Source: JAEUSE01 sp964648985 (GTDB lineage Bacteria > Patescibacteriota > Doudnabacteria > UBA920). From it: DNA of 64,000 nucleotides. Below, piece by piece: positions 53,392-61,994 of this stretch; the first letter of the stretch is position 1; every line of letters begins with the position of its first letter. The translations under genes were made by a program, and so were the position numbers. A model generated the notes under the pieces. The model was not told the origin of the DNA. It saw nothing but the letters and a program-made list of their open reading frames with translations, and ran no database searches. Location of the stretch: positions 37,022 through 101,021 of the forward strand of contig CAZYMS010000001.1 of the NCBI GenBank assembly GCA_964648985.1. The letters run 5' to 3'.

Positions 53392-54051
53392 TTATTTGAA
53401 CGATATGCAAATGACTAGTTCGCCCTTGGTGGTTTTGGCGAATTCTTTTGCTAATTCTATGGGGGTATTGCGATAGTATGTTTGGTGGAGCTTGGTAAGT
53501 TCGCGACCAATAAATACTGTGCATTCTGGAAAATGCTTCGCTATAATTTGCAGAGTCTTTTGTATGCGTTGAGGGGACTCGTATGCAACGAGGGTTGCAT
53601 CTATGTGTTTTGCTTCTTCTAGAGCTTTTACAACTTTGGGTTCGGTTTTTGCAAAGAACCCTATAAATATATACTTATCTGTTGGAAGACCAGACGCAAC
53701 GAGCCCTGTTGTTGCGGCATTCGCACCGGGGAGGGAATCCACTGCAATATCATTTTCCCAACATGCCCGTACAAGGCGAAAACCCGGGTCCGATATTCCA
53801 GGTGTCCCGGCATCAGTAATAAGCGCCCCGTGCTCATTCTGTAATCGTTCAATGAGTTTGGGTAGTATTCGTTCTTCGTTATGATCTGCAAACTGAACGA
53901 GTTGTTTTTTTGGTATTTCAAAATGTGCTAACAGTTTTGCGCTATGGCTTGGGTTTTCGGCAATAATAAAATCCGCACTTTTCAGCGCCTCTATTGCACG
54001 CAACGTGCTATCGCTCAGGTTTCCAATGGGAGTAGGGACTATGGTAAGCAT
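53392..54051 (-). CDS. rsmI: 16S rRNA 2'-O-methyltransferase RsmI (C1402)
   Basis: 219 residues from the ATG at 54051 (MLTIVPTPIGNLSDSTLRAIEAL). The tetrapyrrole-methylase fold shows ALITDAGTPGISDPGFRLVRAC, DSLPGANAATTGLVASGLPTDKYIFIGFF and YESPQRIQKTLQII, all specific to RsmI. It methylates the ribose of C1402 in the decoding site. It is slightly shorter than typical RsmI (about 280), lacking most of the C-terminal extension. The longer frame to 54159 adds non-family residues. Confidence 0.93.
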   Translation of the reverse strand: MLTIVPTPIGNLSDSTLRAIEALKSADFIIAENPSHSAKLLAHFEIPKKQLVQFADHNEERILPKLIERLQNEHGALITDAGTPGISDPGFRLVRACWENDIAVDSLPGANAATTGLVASGLPTDKYIFIGFFAKTEPKVVKALEEAKHIDATLVAYESPQRIQKTLQIIAKHFPECTVFIGRELTKLHQTYYRNTPIELAKEFAKTTKGELVICISFK

Positions 54052-54166
54052 GCATAAAGTATACGAATTTATTATATATTCGTACAGTTGCTCAAAACTT
54101 ACATCTTCGGCTATAATTTCCCTACGGGTGAAGCGCCAGTGCTTCATTTGCCTGCGCAAAAAATAA

Positions 54167-54243
54167 GGGCGTGTAGCTCAGCTGGTTAGAGCACGAAGCT
54201 TATACCTTCGGGGTCCATGGTTCGAGTCCATGCACGCCCACCA
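54167..54243 (+). tRNA. tRNA-Ile (anticodon UAU)
   Basis: Acceptor GGGCGTG/CACGCCC, D arm GCTC/GAGC, anticodon stem CGAAG/CTTCG around loop CTTATAC (TAT), T arm CATGG/CCATG, discriminator A and an encoded CCA. The TAT anticodon reads AUA directly, whereas most bacteria use a lysidine-modified CAU tRNA. Confidence 0.93.
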
Positions 54244-54280
54244 TAGAAAAAACCACCTCGTTAGGTGGTTTTTTCTATGG
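54241..54280. terminator. Bidirectional terminator between tRNA-Ile and gyrA
   Basis: CCATAGAAAAAACCACCT / AGGTGGTTTTTTCTATGG, 18 bp with a CGTT loop. It starts at the CCA of the tRNA. Confidence 0.92.
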
Positions 54281-54287
54281 ATAATCT

Positions 54288-56753
54288 TTAGATAATTGTT
54301 GCACTTGCTACGCTGTCGCCGCTGTCGAGTTTCATGACGCGGACACCTTGGGTGGCGCGGCCGAGAGTGGAGATGGCGTTAAGGGCGGTGCGAATCGTTT
54401 GGCCTTGGCGGGAGATGATGACTAAGTCATGCTCTTCTTTGTTGTCGAGAATGTACATGGCCACTATTTTTCCGGTCTTTGGACTTATCTTCACGGTTTT
54501 AATGCCGCTCCCAGAACGCTTTTGGAGTTTGTAGTCTGCGAGCGGGCTCTTTTTACCTAAACCGAATTCAGTGATAACCAGAACTTCTTGCGTTTTAACA
54601 TCTAGGTTTTTACGGATGACATCCATAGAAATAATGTTGTCATCTTTCTTTATGCGCATACCGCCAACACCTGCAGCAGTTCTACCCATGGGGCGGACAT
54701 CTTTTTCGTTAAAGCGAATAGCCTGGCCATTCTCTGTGGAAAGCATTATTTGGTCGTCGCCGGCAGTGGTTTCTACCCATTTAAGCTCGTCGCCATCTTT
54801 AATGCCTATGGCTATCATGCCGCTTCTGCGAACTTTAGCGAACTCTTCGCGAGCGACTTTTTTGATTAAACCTTTTTTAGTAGCCATTACTAGGAACTTG
54901 GCTTCATCTTTCTTTGAGAAAGTAAGGACTGCGGTGGTGGTCTCACCGTTACCAAGTTGGAGGAAGTTTACAAGCGCTTGCCCCTTGCTGGTTCTGGAGC
55001 CCTCTGGTAGCTCGTAGACCTTGGTCTGGAATACACGTCCCTTGTTGGTAAAGAAGAGGATGTCGTCGTGGGTATTTGCAGAAATAAGTTTTTCTACTAC
55101 GTCTTCTTCTTTAAGCGACTGGCCTATAACACCTTTGCCCCCGCGAGTTTGTTGTTTATAGGTGTCAGGGAGTAATCGTTTTACATATCCAGATTTAGTA
55201 ATGGTTACTATCATCTGGTTTTCAGGAATAAGATCTTCTGCCACAAATGCACCAACTGCATTCTTAACTATTTGCGTGCGACGCTCGTCCCCATATTTGT
55301 CGCGCATCTCGGTAGTTTCGTCTTTGACGATACCAAGTATTTTTTTGGGATGGGCGAGTAGATCTTCGAGTTTGGCAATAAGCTTTCGTTTTTCTTCTAA
55401 CTCATCTTCTATCTTCTTACGTTCCAGGCCTGCAAGTGTTTGTAACCGCATCTCCAATATTGCAGTAGACTGTAGGTCTGAGAGCTTAAATTTTTTCATC
55501 AAGTTCGCATGAGCCTCTTCTTTGGTCGGGCTTTTGCGAATCGTATTGATTACTTCGTCAATATGGTCTAGGGCAATTTTTAGACCTTCAAGAATATGCG
55601 CCCGCTCTTTTGCTTTACGTAGATCATATTCAGTGCGACGACGAATCACGACCTGGCGGTGCTTGATAAACTCTTCCAGTACTGTTTTTATATTCAATAC
55701 GTGAGGTTCCAGTCCGTCAACGAGTGTGGTCAGATTGAGGTGAAATGTATCCTGTAGCTGGGTATAACTATAGAGTTGATTTAATATCTTGTTCGCTAGT
55801 GCTTCTTTCTTAAGATCCACAACTATACGTACACCATCAGAAGACTCGTCGCGTACATCTTTGATTCCTTCCAGCTTTTTGTCGCGCACTAGATCGGCAA
55901 TCTTTTCAAGTAGAGTTGCCTTGTTTACCCGATAGGGGATCTCGGTAATGATAATGCGGAAACTGCCGTTTTTTGTTTCTTCTATTTCTGCTTTACCGCG
56001 TACTACAATACCCCCCCTGCCAGTCGCGTAAGCGTTTTTGATTGCTGCAATATCGTAGGCGATGCCCCCAGTAGGAAAGTCCGGTCCTTGTACAATGTCT
56101 GTAATATCTTCTACAGTAGCGTTCGGGCTTTCTATGAGATGAATAACAGCATTCGTAACTTCTGTTAAGTTGTGGGGTGGTATGTCGGTGGCCATACCAA
56201 CAGCTATACCCAGTGTGCCGTTTAGCAATAGCTGTGGAATTTTTCCCGGCAGTACTACTGGCTCTTTTTCTGTAGCATCATAGTTATCTCTCCAGTCAAC
56301 AGTCTCCTTTTCAAGATCGGTAAGCAGTTCCTCAGCTATGGGGGTCATTTTTGCTTCCGTATAACGCATGGCTGCAGCGCCGTCACCGTCGAGTGAACCA
56401 AAGTTTCCCTGTCCTTTTACTAACGGATAGCGCATGGCAAACTCTTGGGCCATGTGTACCATGGAGTCGTATACTGCTACGTCGCCATGTGGGTGGTATT
56501 TACCCAACACTTCTCCTACAATCTTCGCGGATTTAGTTGTTTTGGCGCTTGCTCTTAAACCCATGGTACGCATGGCATACAGTATGCGACGATGAACTGG
56601 TTTAAGCCCGTCTCGTACATCAGGAAGAGCGCGTGATACAATTACTGACATTGCATAGTCGAGATATGACTCCTGCATTTCAGATTCTATGGTACGCGGC
56701 CGGATGAGGCCAATTGCATTGTTTGCTGGTTGATCGGAATTAATCTTAGCCAT
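54288..56753 (-). CDS. gyrA: DNA gyrase subunit A
   Basis: 821 residues. The breakage-reunion domain has RALPDVRDGLKPVHRRILYAM, KYHPHGDVAVYDSM, QGNFGSLDGDGAAAMRYTEAKM (with the catalytic Tyr) and IPPHNL. The C-terminal beta-pinwheel contains QQTRGGKGVIGQ, a variant of the GyrA box QRRGGKG that is expected for gyrase rather than topoisomerase IV. The position equal to E. coli Ser83 is Val and the Asp87 position is kept. gyrB is not in this window. A small membrane protein gene and an MBL-fold gene are upstream on the same strand. Confidence 0.96.
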   Translation of the reverse strand: MAKINSDQPANNAIGLIRPRTIESEMQESYLDYAMSVIVSRALPDVRDGLKPVHRRILYAMRTMGLRASAKTTKSAKIVGEVLGKYHPHGDVAVYDSMVHMAQEFAMRYPLVKGQGNFGSLDGDGAAAMRYTEAKMTPIAEELLTDLEKETVDWRDNYDATEKEPVVLPGKIPQLLLNGTLGIAVGMATDIPPHNLTEVTNAVIHLIESPNATVEDITDIVQGPDFPTGGIAYDIAAIKNAYATGRGGIVVRGKAEIEETKNGSFRIIITEIPYRVNKATLLEKIADLVRDKKLEGIKDVRDESSDGVRIVVDLKKEALANKILNQLYSYTQLQDTFHLNLTTLVDGLEPHVLNIKTVLEEFIKHRQVVIRRRTEYDLRKAKERAHILEGLKIALDHIDEVINTIRKSPTKEEAHANLMKKFKLSDLQSTAILEMRLQTLAGLERKKIEDELEEKRKLIAKLEDLLAHPKKILGIVKDETTEMRDKYGDERRTQIVKNAVGAFVAEDLIPENQMIVTITKSGYVKRLLPDTYKQQTRGGKGVIGQSLKEEDVVEKLISANTHDDILFFTNKGRVFQTKVYELPEGSRTSKGQALVNFLQLGNGETTTAVLTFSKKDEAKFLVMATKKGLIKKVAREEFAKVRRSGMIAIGIKDGDELKWVETTAGDDQIMLSTENGQAIRFNEKDVRPMGRTAAGVGGMRIKKDDNIISMDVIRKNLDVKTQEVLVITEFGLGKKSPLADYKLQKRSGSGIKTVKISPKTGKIVAMYILDNKEEHDLVIISRQGQTIRTALNAISTLGRATQGVRVMKLDSGDSVASATII

Positions 56754-56806
56754 AATAAAATTCAGAAATGAGTAATGAGGTTGCCAGTAGGCGGGTGAGT
56801 GTTGAA

Positions 56807-57010
56807 TTATCGAGGGAAGTCGGCGCGTGCTCTATTTGTCCGTTCCTGTACCATCTTAAAAAAGTTACTAGCGCTCTTTGGTCGCCGTGGTATTTGGCTT
56901 GTTGCTATCCATAGCAGTAGCAGTATTACCAAGGTAGCGCCTACGACGGCCCATAGGATTTGCTCTCTCTTTTTTTCTGGTAATTTTTGTATTCGTTCAA
57001 TTGTATTCAT
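56807..57010 (-). CDS. Small single-helix membrane protein
   Basis: 67 residues with one hydrophobic helix (about 18-40, LWAVVGATLVILLLLWIA) between a basic N-terminal segment (IERIQKLPEKKRE) and a basic C-terminal tail. The N-terminus is probably cytoplasmic. It lies just upstream of gyrA and downstream of the MBL-fold gene. No function is known. Confidence 0.6.
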   Translation of the reverse strand: MNTIERIQKLPEKKREQILWAVVGATLVILLLLWIATSQIPRRPKSASNFFKMVQERTNRARADFPR

Positions 57011-57075
57011 GCTGCTTGGGAGGGTGAATTACAAATTAAAGATGGGGGTCTTAGATCTTTTTCCTAGTTTTAATA

Positions 57076-57699
57076 TTATGTCGTAAGTATTATTACTTTG
57101 GTTTCTTCACTTCCTGCTAAATCTTTTTTCTTGAGTATAATTTTGTCTAGCGACTCTGCCTTGCCGCCCATTTCTTTAGTAAAATGTTCTATAGTATCAA
57201 GTTTTAACTTAAGTGATGGGTCTGCAAAGTGTGATGGTATAACTATTTTAGCTTCTATTTGGTTTACTATTTTTGCTGCGCGGCTTGCGTCTATTACAGA
57301 CTCACCACCAACTGGTATGAGTAAGACGTCTATCTCGCCTAAATCTTCTAGCTCGTCCTCCTTAATAGTAAAGTCCTTAATGTGGGTTAGGTTGAGAATT
57401 TTTATATCTTCACTTTCTATAAGATACACAGTTATATAGCCACCTTCTTGCTTAAGAGGTATGCCAGTTACCGTGACACCTTTTACATCGTACTCTCCAG
57501 GGCTATCTACCATAAATGGCTCTCCGGAGAGAGAGCTAAAGCTGCTGTAGAGCGGGTTTGTTTTTTCGGCAAGAATAACAATGTCTGCGTTTCCGCGAGG
57601 GGGTGTCATGCCTGACTCTTTACCGTACGGGTCAGTTACAACAACTGCGTCTTTGGTGGTGAATTTAAAACTGGAGAGTCCGAGGAATTGAATATGCAT
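57076..57699 (-). CDS. MBL-fold protein lacking the HxHxDH motif
   Basis: 207 residues. The order and strands match UPF0173/MBL-fold proteins: MHIQFLGLSSFKFTTKDAVVVTDPYG, FMVDSPGEYDVKGVTVTGIP, LTHIKDF, VLLIPVGGESVIDASRAAKIVNQIEAKIVIPSHF. The metal-binding HxHxDH loop is replaced by VILAEKTNPLYS, so hydrolase activity is doubtful, although a late His (SHF) remains. It may be a binding or structural member. It heads a minus-strand group with the small membrane protein and gyrA. Confidence 0.8.
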   Translation of the reverse strand: MHIQFLGLSSFKFTTKDAVVVTDPYGKESGMTPPRGNADIVILAEKTNPLYSSFSSLSGEPFMVDSPGEYDVKGVTVTGIPLKQEGGYITVYLIESEDIKILNLTHIKDFTIKEDELEDLGEIDVLLIPVGGESVIDASRAAKIVNQIEAKIVIPSHFADPSLKLKLDTIEHFTKEMGGKAESLDKIILKKKDLAGSEETKVIILTT

Positions 57700-57851
57700 A
57701 AATTGGAGAAGTAATCCTTAACAAGTACCATTTCACTAAAGGCTTGCACAGGGAGGATTAAAGCTAAATTCTAATATAATTCTACCATTTTTGCCCTAAA
57801 GCACAAAATGAAATGACATTTTTTATTGCCTGACTGGGCGGAGGAGCTAAC
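57700..57851. other. Spacer upstream of rpsA without a recognisable gene
   Basis: About 150 bases between the divergent MBL-fold gene and the rpsA promoter. No coding frame or repeat of note was seen. Confidence 0.5.
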
Positions 57852-57880
57852 TTGCTTTTCTCTGGCTATTTCACTATACT
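57852..57880 (+). promoter_or_regulatory. Predicted promoter of rpsA
   Basis: TTGCTT (57852-57857), a 17-base spacer and TATACT (57875-57880). The start of transcription would be near 57887, at the base of the structured leader. Confidence 0.65.
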
Positions 57881-57888
57881 GTATCTAG

Positions 57889-57965
57889 CTTATTTGGCTT
57901 TGGTGCCTCTGCCTGTGGCAGAATATTTAATTCTTAATCCTCCAAATAAGAGCAGTCTCGGCACC
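57889..57965 (+). ncRNA. Structured leader of rpsA, possible pseudoknot
   Basis: CTTATTTGG (57889-57897) pairs with CCAAATAAG (57942-57950). Inside is a hairpin TCTGCC-TGT-GGCAGA (57908-57922). GGTGCC (57902-57907), also inside, can pair with GGCACC (57960-57965) outside, which would form a pseudoknot. The element would be at the 5' end of a leader of about 200 bases. It may be an autoregulatory site for S1; this is inferred. Confidence 0.45.
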
Positions 57966-58086
57966 TTTTATTAGTAACTAACTTATGTAGTATTTTCGAA
58001 TACCAAGCATGAATTAGTTCTGTGCGTGGTTTTTTTATAGCCTAAATTGGCTTTTGCTCATAAGTTGCTTATTGAAAGATTTATAT

Positions 58087-59292
58087 ATGTCAGATGAACC
58101 TCAAGTACAAGCAGTAAATACTGCTCAGCTCAGCATTGACGAAAATGCTGCGAATAAAGCAAACAGTATGGAAGATCTTATCTCCAGCGGCGCGGAAATT
58201 CGCGTACTGAAGGTAGGGGATATGGTAGAAGGTAAGCTTCTTTCTGTTGGAAAGAACGAAGTATACATTGATCTTGAAGGGTACGGTGTTGGTGTGGTGC
58301 GTGGTCGTGAATTGTACGATGACCAGGCTACATTAGCCTCTCTTAAGGTCGGGGATACTATATTTGCCTCTGTTGTCGAACCGGAAAATAAAGATGGCAA
58401 CACTGAGCTTTCCCTTCGCCAGGCAGGCCATGAACGAGTATGGCAGACATTGAAGACAAAGCTTGAGTCCCGGGAAATTGTCAGCACTAAAATTCTCGGT
58501 GCGAACAAAGGCGGTCTTATGGTTGAGATTAATGGTGTGCTTGGTTTCTTGCCAGTATCCCAGCTTAACCTGGAGCACTATCCACGCGTAGAAGATGGCG
58601 ATAAGCAAAAGATCCTTTCCGCTTTGCAGAGTTATGTTGGTCAGTCATTTGCTGTGCAAATTATTACGGCAGACCCTGAAGAAGAAAAGCTTATTGTAAG
58701 TGAAAAGGCTGTCTCTGAAAAAGAAACTGAAGATAGGCTTGCTCGGCTTAAGATGGGCGATGTCGTGTCTGGTATGGTTACCGGTGTGGTTGATTTTGGT
58801 ATCTTTGTAAAGTTTGGTGACTTAGAAGGTTTGGCACATATTTCTGAGCTTGCATGGCAGCGCGTTGAAAATCCAAAAGATTTATTCCGTGTCGGACAAG
58901 AAGTGCAGGCTAAAATTATTGCAATAGATAAGGGTCGCGTAAGCCTTTCCGTAAAACAGCTCCAGCCAGACCCATGGCTTGAGGCTGTAAAGCAATACCA
59001 GATTGGTCAGGTTGTAGAAGGTAAGGTAACTAAGATCATGCCGTTTGGTGTCTTTGTAGAGCTTTCTAAGGACATTCAAGGTTTGGCACACCTGGCTGAG
59101 CTTTCTCATGATGCAGTGAAAGACCCGGAGGCGTTGCTTAAGGTGGGCGAGACAAAACAGTTCAAAATTATATCCATTGAACCAGGGGAGCACCGCCTCG
59201 GTTTGTCTCTTAAGGCTCTGGAAGAAAAGCCCGCTAAGGCTGCTTCGGTAGACGAGGTTGCTGCTTCTATAGAAGAAGTAAAGGCTGAATAA
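58087..59292 (+). CDS. rpsA: 30S ribosomal protein S1
   Basis: 401 residues from the ATG at 58087 (MSDEPQVQAVNTAQLSIDE). Four S1 RNA-binding domains are visible: VGDMVEGKLLSVGKNEVYIDLEG (about 43-115), SREIVSTKILGANKGGLMVEINGVLGFLP (130-200), MGDVVSGMVTGVVDFGIFVKFGDLEGLAHISELAW (215-285) and IGQVVEGKVTKIMPFGVFVELSKDIQGLAHLAELS (300-370). Four domains is the short form common outside Proteobacteria. It binds mRNA on the ribosome. A long structured leader precedes it. Confidence 0.95.
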   Translation: MSDEPQVQAVNTAQLSIDENAANKANSMEDLISSGAEIRVLKVGDMVEGKLLSVGKNEVYIDLEGYGVGVVRGRELYDDQATLASLKVGDTIFASVVEPENKDGNTELSLRQAGHERVWQTLKTKLESREIVSTKILGANKGGLMVEINGVLGFLPVSQLNLEHYPRVEDGDKQKILSALQSYVGQSFAVQIITADPEEEKLIVSEKAVSEKETEDRLARLKMGDVVSGMVTGVVDFGIFVKFGDLEGLAHISELAWQRVENPKDLFRVGQEVQAKIIAIDKGRVSLSVKQLQPDPWLEAVKQYQIGQVVEGKVTKIMPFGVFVELSKDIQGLAHLAELSHDAVKDPEALLKVGETKQFKIISIEPGEHRLGLSLKALEEKPAKAASVDEVAASIEEVKAE

Positions 59293-59308
59293 CCATCTCC
59301 AATTACAG

Positions 59309-59338
59309 GAAGCGCTCCACAAGGGGCGCTTCTTTGTT
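59309..59338 (+). terminator. Terminator of rpsA
   Basis: GAAGCGCTCC / GGGGCGCTTC with an ACAA loop (one G-T pair), then TTTGTT. Confidence 0.85.
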
Positions 59339-59399
59339 AAATATTGCCTATTTTGGGGTTATTCTGTAGAATTAGTGAGCAATTATCTATTGAAAATAA

Positions 59400-59474
59400 G
59401 GTGCGATGGTGAAGTGGTAACACTGCGGTCTGCAAAACCGCCATGCGCGGGTTCGAATCCCGCTCGCACCTCCA
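59400..59474 (+). tRNA. tRNA-Cys (anticodon GCA)
   Basis: Acceptor GGTGCGA/TCGCACC, anticodon stem GCGGT/ACCGC around CTGCAAA (GCA), T arm GCGGG/CCCGC, discriminator T as usual for Cys, and an encoded CCA. Confidence 0.95.
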
Positions 59475-59532
59475 GCTATGATAAAATAATGGTAGACACC
59501 CTAGATATTGATTACTTTGCGTTTACCATCGC

Positions 59533-60008
59533 ATGATTAAAACAACTAAAAAAAGAACTTAGAGTACTGAATTATTACTTGAGGCGGTTAAGACGGGTAC
59601 TAGCAGAAGGCAGGTTTTGAAGAAGCTTGGGCTAAGACAGGCAGGCGGAAACTACGATCAGATAAAAAATATATTACTGAATTGTATCTGGATACCTCAC
59701 ACTGTACGAGCATGCTTTGGAATAAGGGGCTGACGGGTATTGGTACTCCTCGGTGGGCGCTAGAAGATATATTGGTTAAGGGTAGTTCGTTTCAGAGTTA
59801 CAAGTTAAGGAACAGACTATTTAAAGCAGGCCTCGAGCCTCAACATTGCGAACAGTGCGGTTGGGCTCGATAGTCTTCTGACGGTAGACTGCCACTTAAG
59901 CTTGAGCATATTAATGGAGACAGTACCGATAATAGAATTGAGAATTTAAAGATTCTTTGCCCTAACTGCCATAGTCTTACGTTAACCTATAGGCCAAGAA
60001 AAAAGTAA
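59533..60008 (+). pseudogene. Decayed HNH endonuclease gene
   Basis: Read across its breaks, the sequence gives LLLEAVKTGTSRRQVLKKLGL, GGNYDQI, YITELYLDTSHCTSMLWNKG, SFQSYKLRNRLFKAGLE, CEQCGWAR, then DGRLPLKLEHINGDSTDNRI and ENLKILCPNCHS. This is the HTH plus HNH architecture of small free-standing homing-type endonucleases, with two CxxC pairs. It is broken by an in-frame TAG at 59560-59562, a one-base loss in the A run at 59664-59669 and an in-frame TAG at 59871-59873. It lies between two tRNA genes. Confidence 0.85.
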
Positions 60009-60016
60009 ATGTATAT

Positions 60017-60101
60017 GCCCGAGTGGTGGAACTGGTATACACGCAACACTTAAAATGTTGTGCCGAAAGGATTGAGGGTTCGAGTCCCTCCTCGGGCACC
60101 A
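60017..60101 (+). tRNA. tRNA-Leu (anticodon UAA)
   Basis: Acceptor GCCCGAG/CTCGGGC, anticodon stem CAACA/TGTTG around CTTAAAA (TAA), long variable arm TGCCGAAAGGATT, T arm GAGGG/CCCTC, discriminator A and an encoded CCA. Confidence 0.95.
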
Positions 60102-60135
60102 AAAAACACTCCTACACATTGCAGGAGTGTTTTTA
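60101..60135. terminator. Bidirectional terminator between tRNA-Leu and the lysozyme-like gene
   Basis: AAAAAACACTCCT / AGGAGTGTTTTT with a 9-10 base loop, between convergent genes. Confidence 0.9.
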
Positions 60136-60145
60136 TATTTAGTAG

Positions 60146-60820
60146 TTATTTGGCAAAAGCAATCTCTTTATTCGAAATGCTGATAGTGGTTTGAGTGGTG
60201 GTGGCAATACTTCTGTTTGCGTTCTCTGCTTGAGAAATAAGGGCCTTCATGTCGCCTTCTACGCGTTCACAACCACGAAGCCAATTGCTTGAACCGGGTA
60301 CTACGTACACACCCATTTTCTTCTTGCAAGTGTTGTACTTGTTCTTGTAGAGAGGTTTTTCCAGTAATAATGCTACTGCACGAAATCCGTCGAGCGGTGT
60401 TTCAAACTTTTTCCAAGCAGGATGTCCTGGCTTTACGCCAACACTGCCGCAATTGAAGTTTGCTGCTCTTGCACAAAAGTTACTTTCAACATACGTAATG
60501 CCAAGAGCTTGTTCCCAATTTGGTAGGAGAATAATTTCGCTTGCATATGGTGCAAGAGGAGACTTACGGGCCTCTAAGTATTTTTGTACTGCTTGTACAA
60601 GCGCATCATTCGCAGCGACTTCGTTCATTTGCAACTGGGTTGCGCTTGTAATGCTTGAATTTTCTTTTAAAGCGTTTGGTTTGAGCTCAAAAACTAGACT
60701 CGAATTACCCGTAGAAGCGTGTGCAACCTTACCGGTTTCAGGATAGATGATTGAGCTTATTACGGCTATCATCAATACTGCAAGCACACGAGGCTTCAAT
60801 TGGGTGGTGGGAGCTGTCAT
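60146..60820 (-). CDS. Secreted lysozyme-like (lytic transglycosylase-like) protein
   Basis: 224 residues with an N-terminal signal peptide or anchor (about 9-35, ending AHASTG). The domain of interest (about 95-195) reads NWEQALGITYVESNFCARAANFNCGSVGVKPGHPAWKKF, which fits the lysozyme superfamily with a possible catalytic Glu in YVESNFC, followed by DGFRAVALLLEKPLY. Four Cys may form two disulfides. The role would be peptidoglycan cleavage outside the cell; the family assignment is by pattern and moderate. Confidence 0.7.
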   Translation of the reverse strand: MTAPTTQLKPRVLAVLMIAVISSIIYPETGKVAHASTGNSSLVFELKPNALKENSSITSATQLQMNEVAANDALVQAVQKYLEARKSPLAPYASEIILLPNWEQALGITYVESNFCARAANFNCGSVGVKPGHPAWKKFETPLDGFRAVALLLEKPLYKNKYNTCKKKMGVYVVPGSSNWLRGCERVEGDMKALISQAENANRSIATTTQTTISISNKEIAFAK

Positions 60821-61309
60821 TTGGGTTCAAACTCCTTTCTTCCAAAGTGCCTTTCTACTTAAGTGAAACAAAAATAGATAAGGTACGATATAAATTATAG
60901 GGATCAAGAAATCACTAATCGTAATTTCAGAAAAGCTTTTTAGATGTGCCGAATGAGGCAAACAAAAAAGCTGCTTTCGCAGCGCTTTTCTGAATGCAGT
61001 ATGCCAAAATAAGGGGTTTTGGTCAATAGAGATTTAGTAAAATATGCTTTATATATGAGCATATTTGTTTTTTTAGTTGCTGTGGAGCGCTAAAAGTACT
61101 GTCAAGACCTTAGCGTGTTTGACTTTTTATAGCAAATTTATCTAAATACAGCTTTATTTCCGAATTTAATCTTATATAAGAGAAGTATTTATGATCCAAT
61201 GTCGGATCTCCAATAATTTCTTGCTATATTTTGTTTGTATTACAACAATGTTGGTTGCTCAAATAATTAGCCCCGCAGAATATCTCGGTTCATGAGTAGG
61301 CCTCAGGTT
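60821..61309. other. A/T-rich spacer upstream of the lysozyme-like gene
   Basis: 489 bases with no supported gene. It contains a hairpin AAGCTGC-TTTC-GCAGCGCTT (about 60968-60988) and a palindrome AAATATGCT / AGCATATTT (61040-61066) followed by a T run. The second resembles a palindrome at 29997-30012. Confidence 0.5.
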
Positions 61310-61856
61310 TTAGAGAGGCTCGTCCTTGAGTCCTGTCACAGCTTCATATTGAGCGGTACTGTAATTAGTATTTTTTACTGTTTGGTCTAGTGTCCCGCCA
61401 CTAACTTTTTTCGCGAAACCATTATCTGTCAACCACTCCCATACTTTGTAGGATCCTCTACTCAAGTGTGAATCTGAAATTAGTTTTTTATTACCCAACG
61501 CTTTTATTAATTGTATATAAGCGGCTTTTCCAACATTCTTTACACCTTTTTCTACTACGCTCTTTTTCAATGGTAATAACTCCCAACCACGCTACGAATC
61601 CATGTTCTGGTGTATCGGCTGTCTTTAATGAGCCTGTTCCAATAATTTTGCCATTCTTATCTTTGATTGTTACCTCTTCTGTGCCAATAACGAAATCTTC
61701 AAATTGATGACCATCTTTTAAGTTTAATGGAAATGGCTCTCATTCGATTGAAACCTTCGGAAGCTTGGCTGCTCCCACCTCTTCCAATGAAGAAGCAGGT
61801 AGTGACTCATACGGTGGTTGTTCGTTAGTGTGTGAAAGGTGGTATTCGTTTATCTT
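61310..61856 (-). pseudogene. Decayed gene, possibly a GNAT-type acyltransferase
   Basis: The downstream part (61310-61570) is open and gives GVKNVGKAAYIQLIKALGNKKLISDS then LSRGSYKVWEWLTDNGFAKKV. The upstream part, one frame away, gives EPFPLNLKDGHQFEDFVIG and GTGSLKTADTPEHGFVAWLGVITIEK. They join sensibly if one base is added or removed in the A run near 61563-61570. An in-frame TGA at 61740-61742 interrupts it again. The 'G.A.Y..LI..L....LISD..LS.GS..VWE.L' pattern occurs in acetyltransferase-like phage and plasmid proteins, but the family is not certain. Confidence 0.6.
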
Positions 61857-61994
61857 TCAGAAACTTATTGCTTATATAGTAGAATAATGCTCTGTCTTGA
61901 TTGCGCCGATGGGAAATCGTGTGCATCTTCCGATAAGTAACACATATTGACGAAGGATTATCTATCACCAGATTGTAGCTCGGGGATTATAGGA

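Noticed and set aside
59533..61856. Alternative genetic code with TAG or TGA reassigned
   Set aside because: TAG ends rpsT, rnpA and jag, and TGA ends the FBP-type gene at a tight ATGA overlap. The in-frame stops are confined to two genes that also carry frameshifts.
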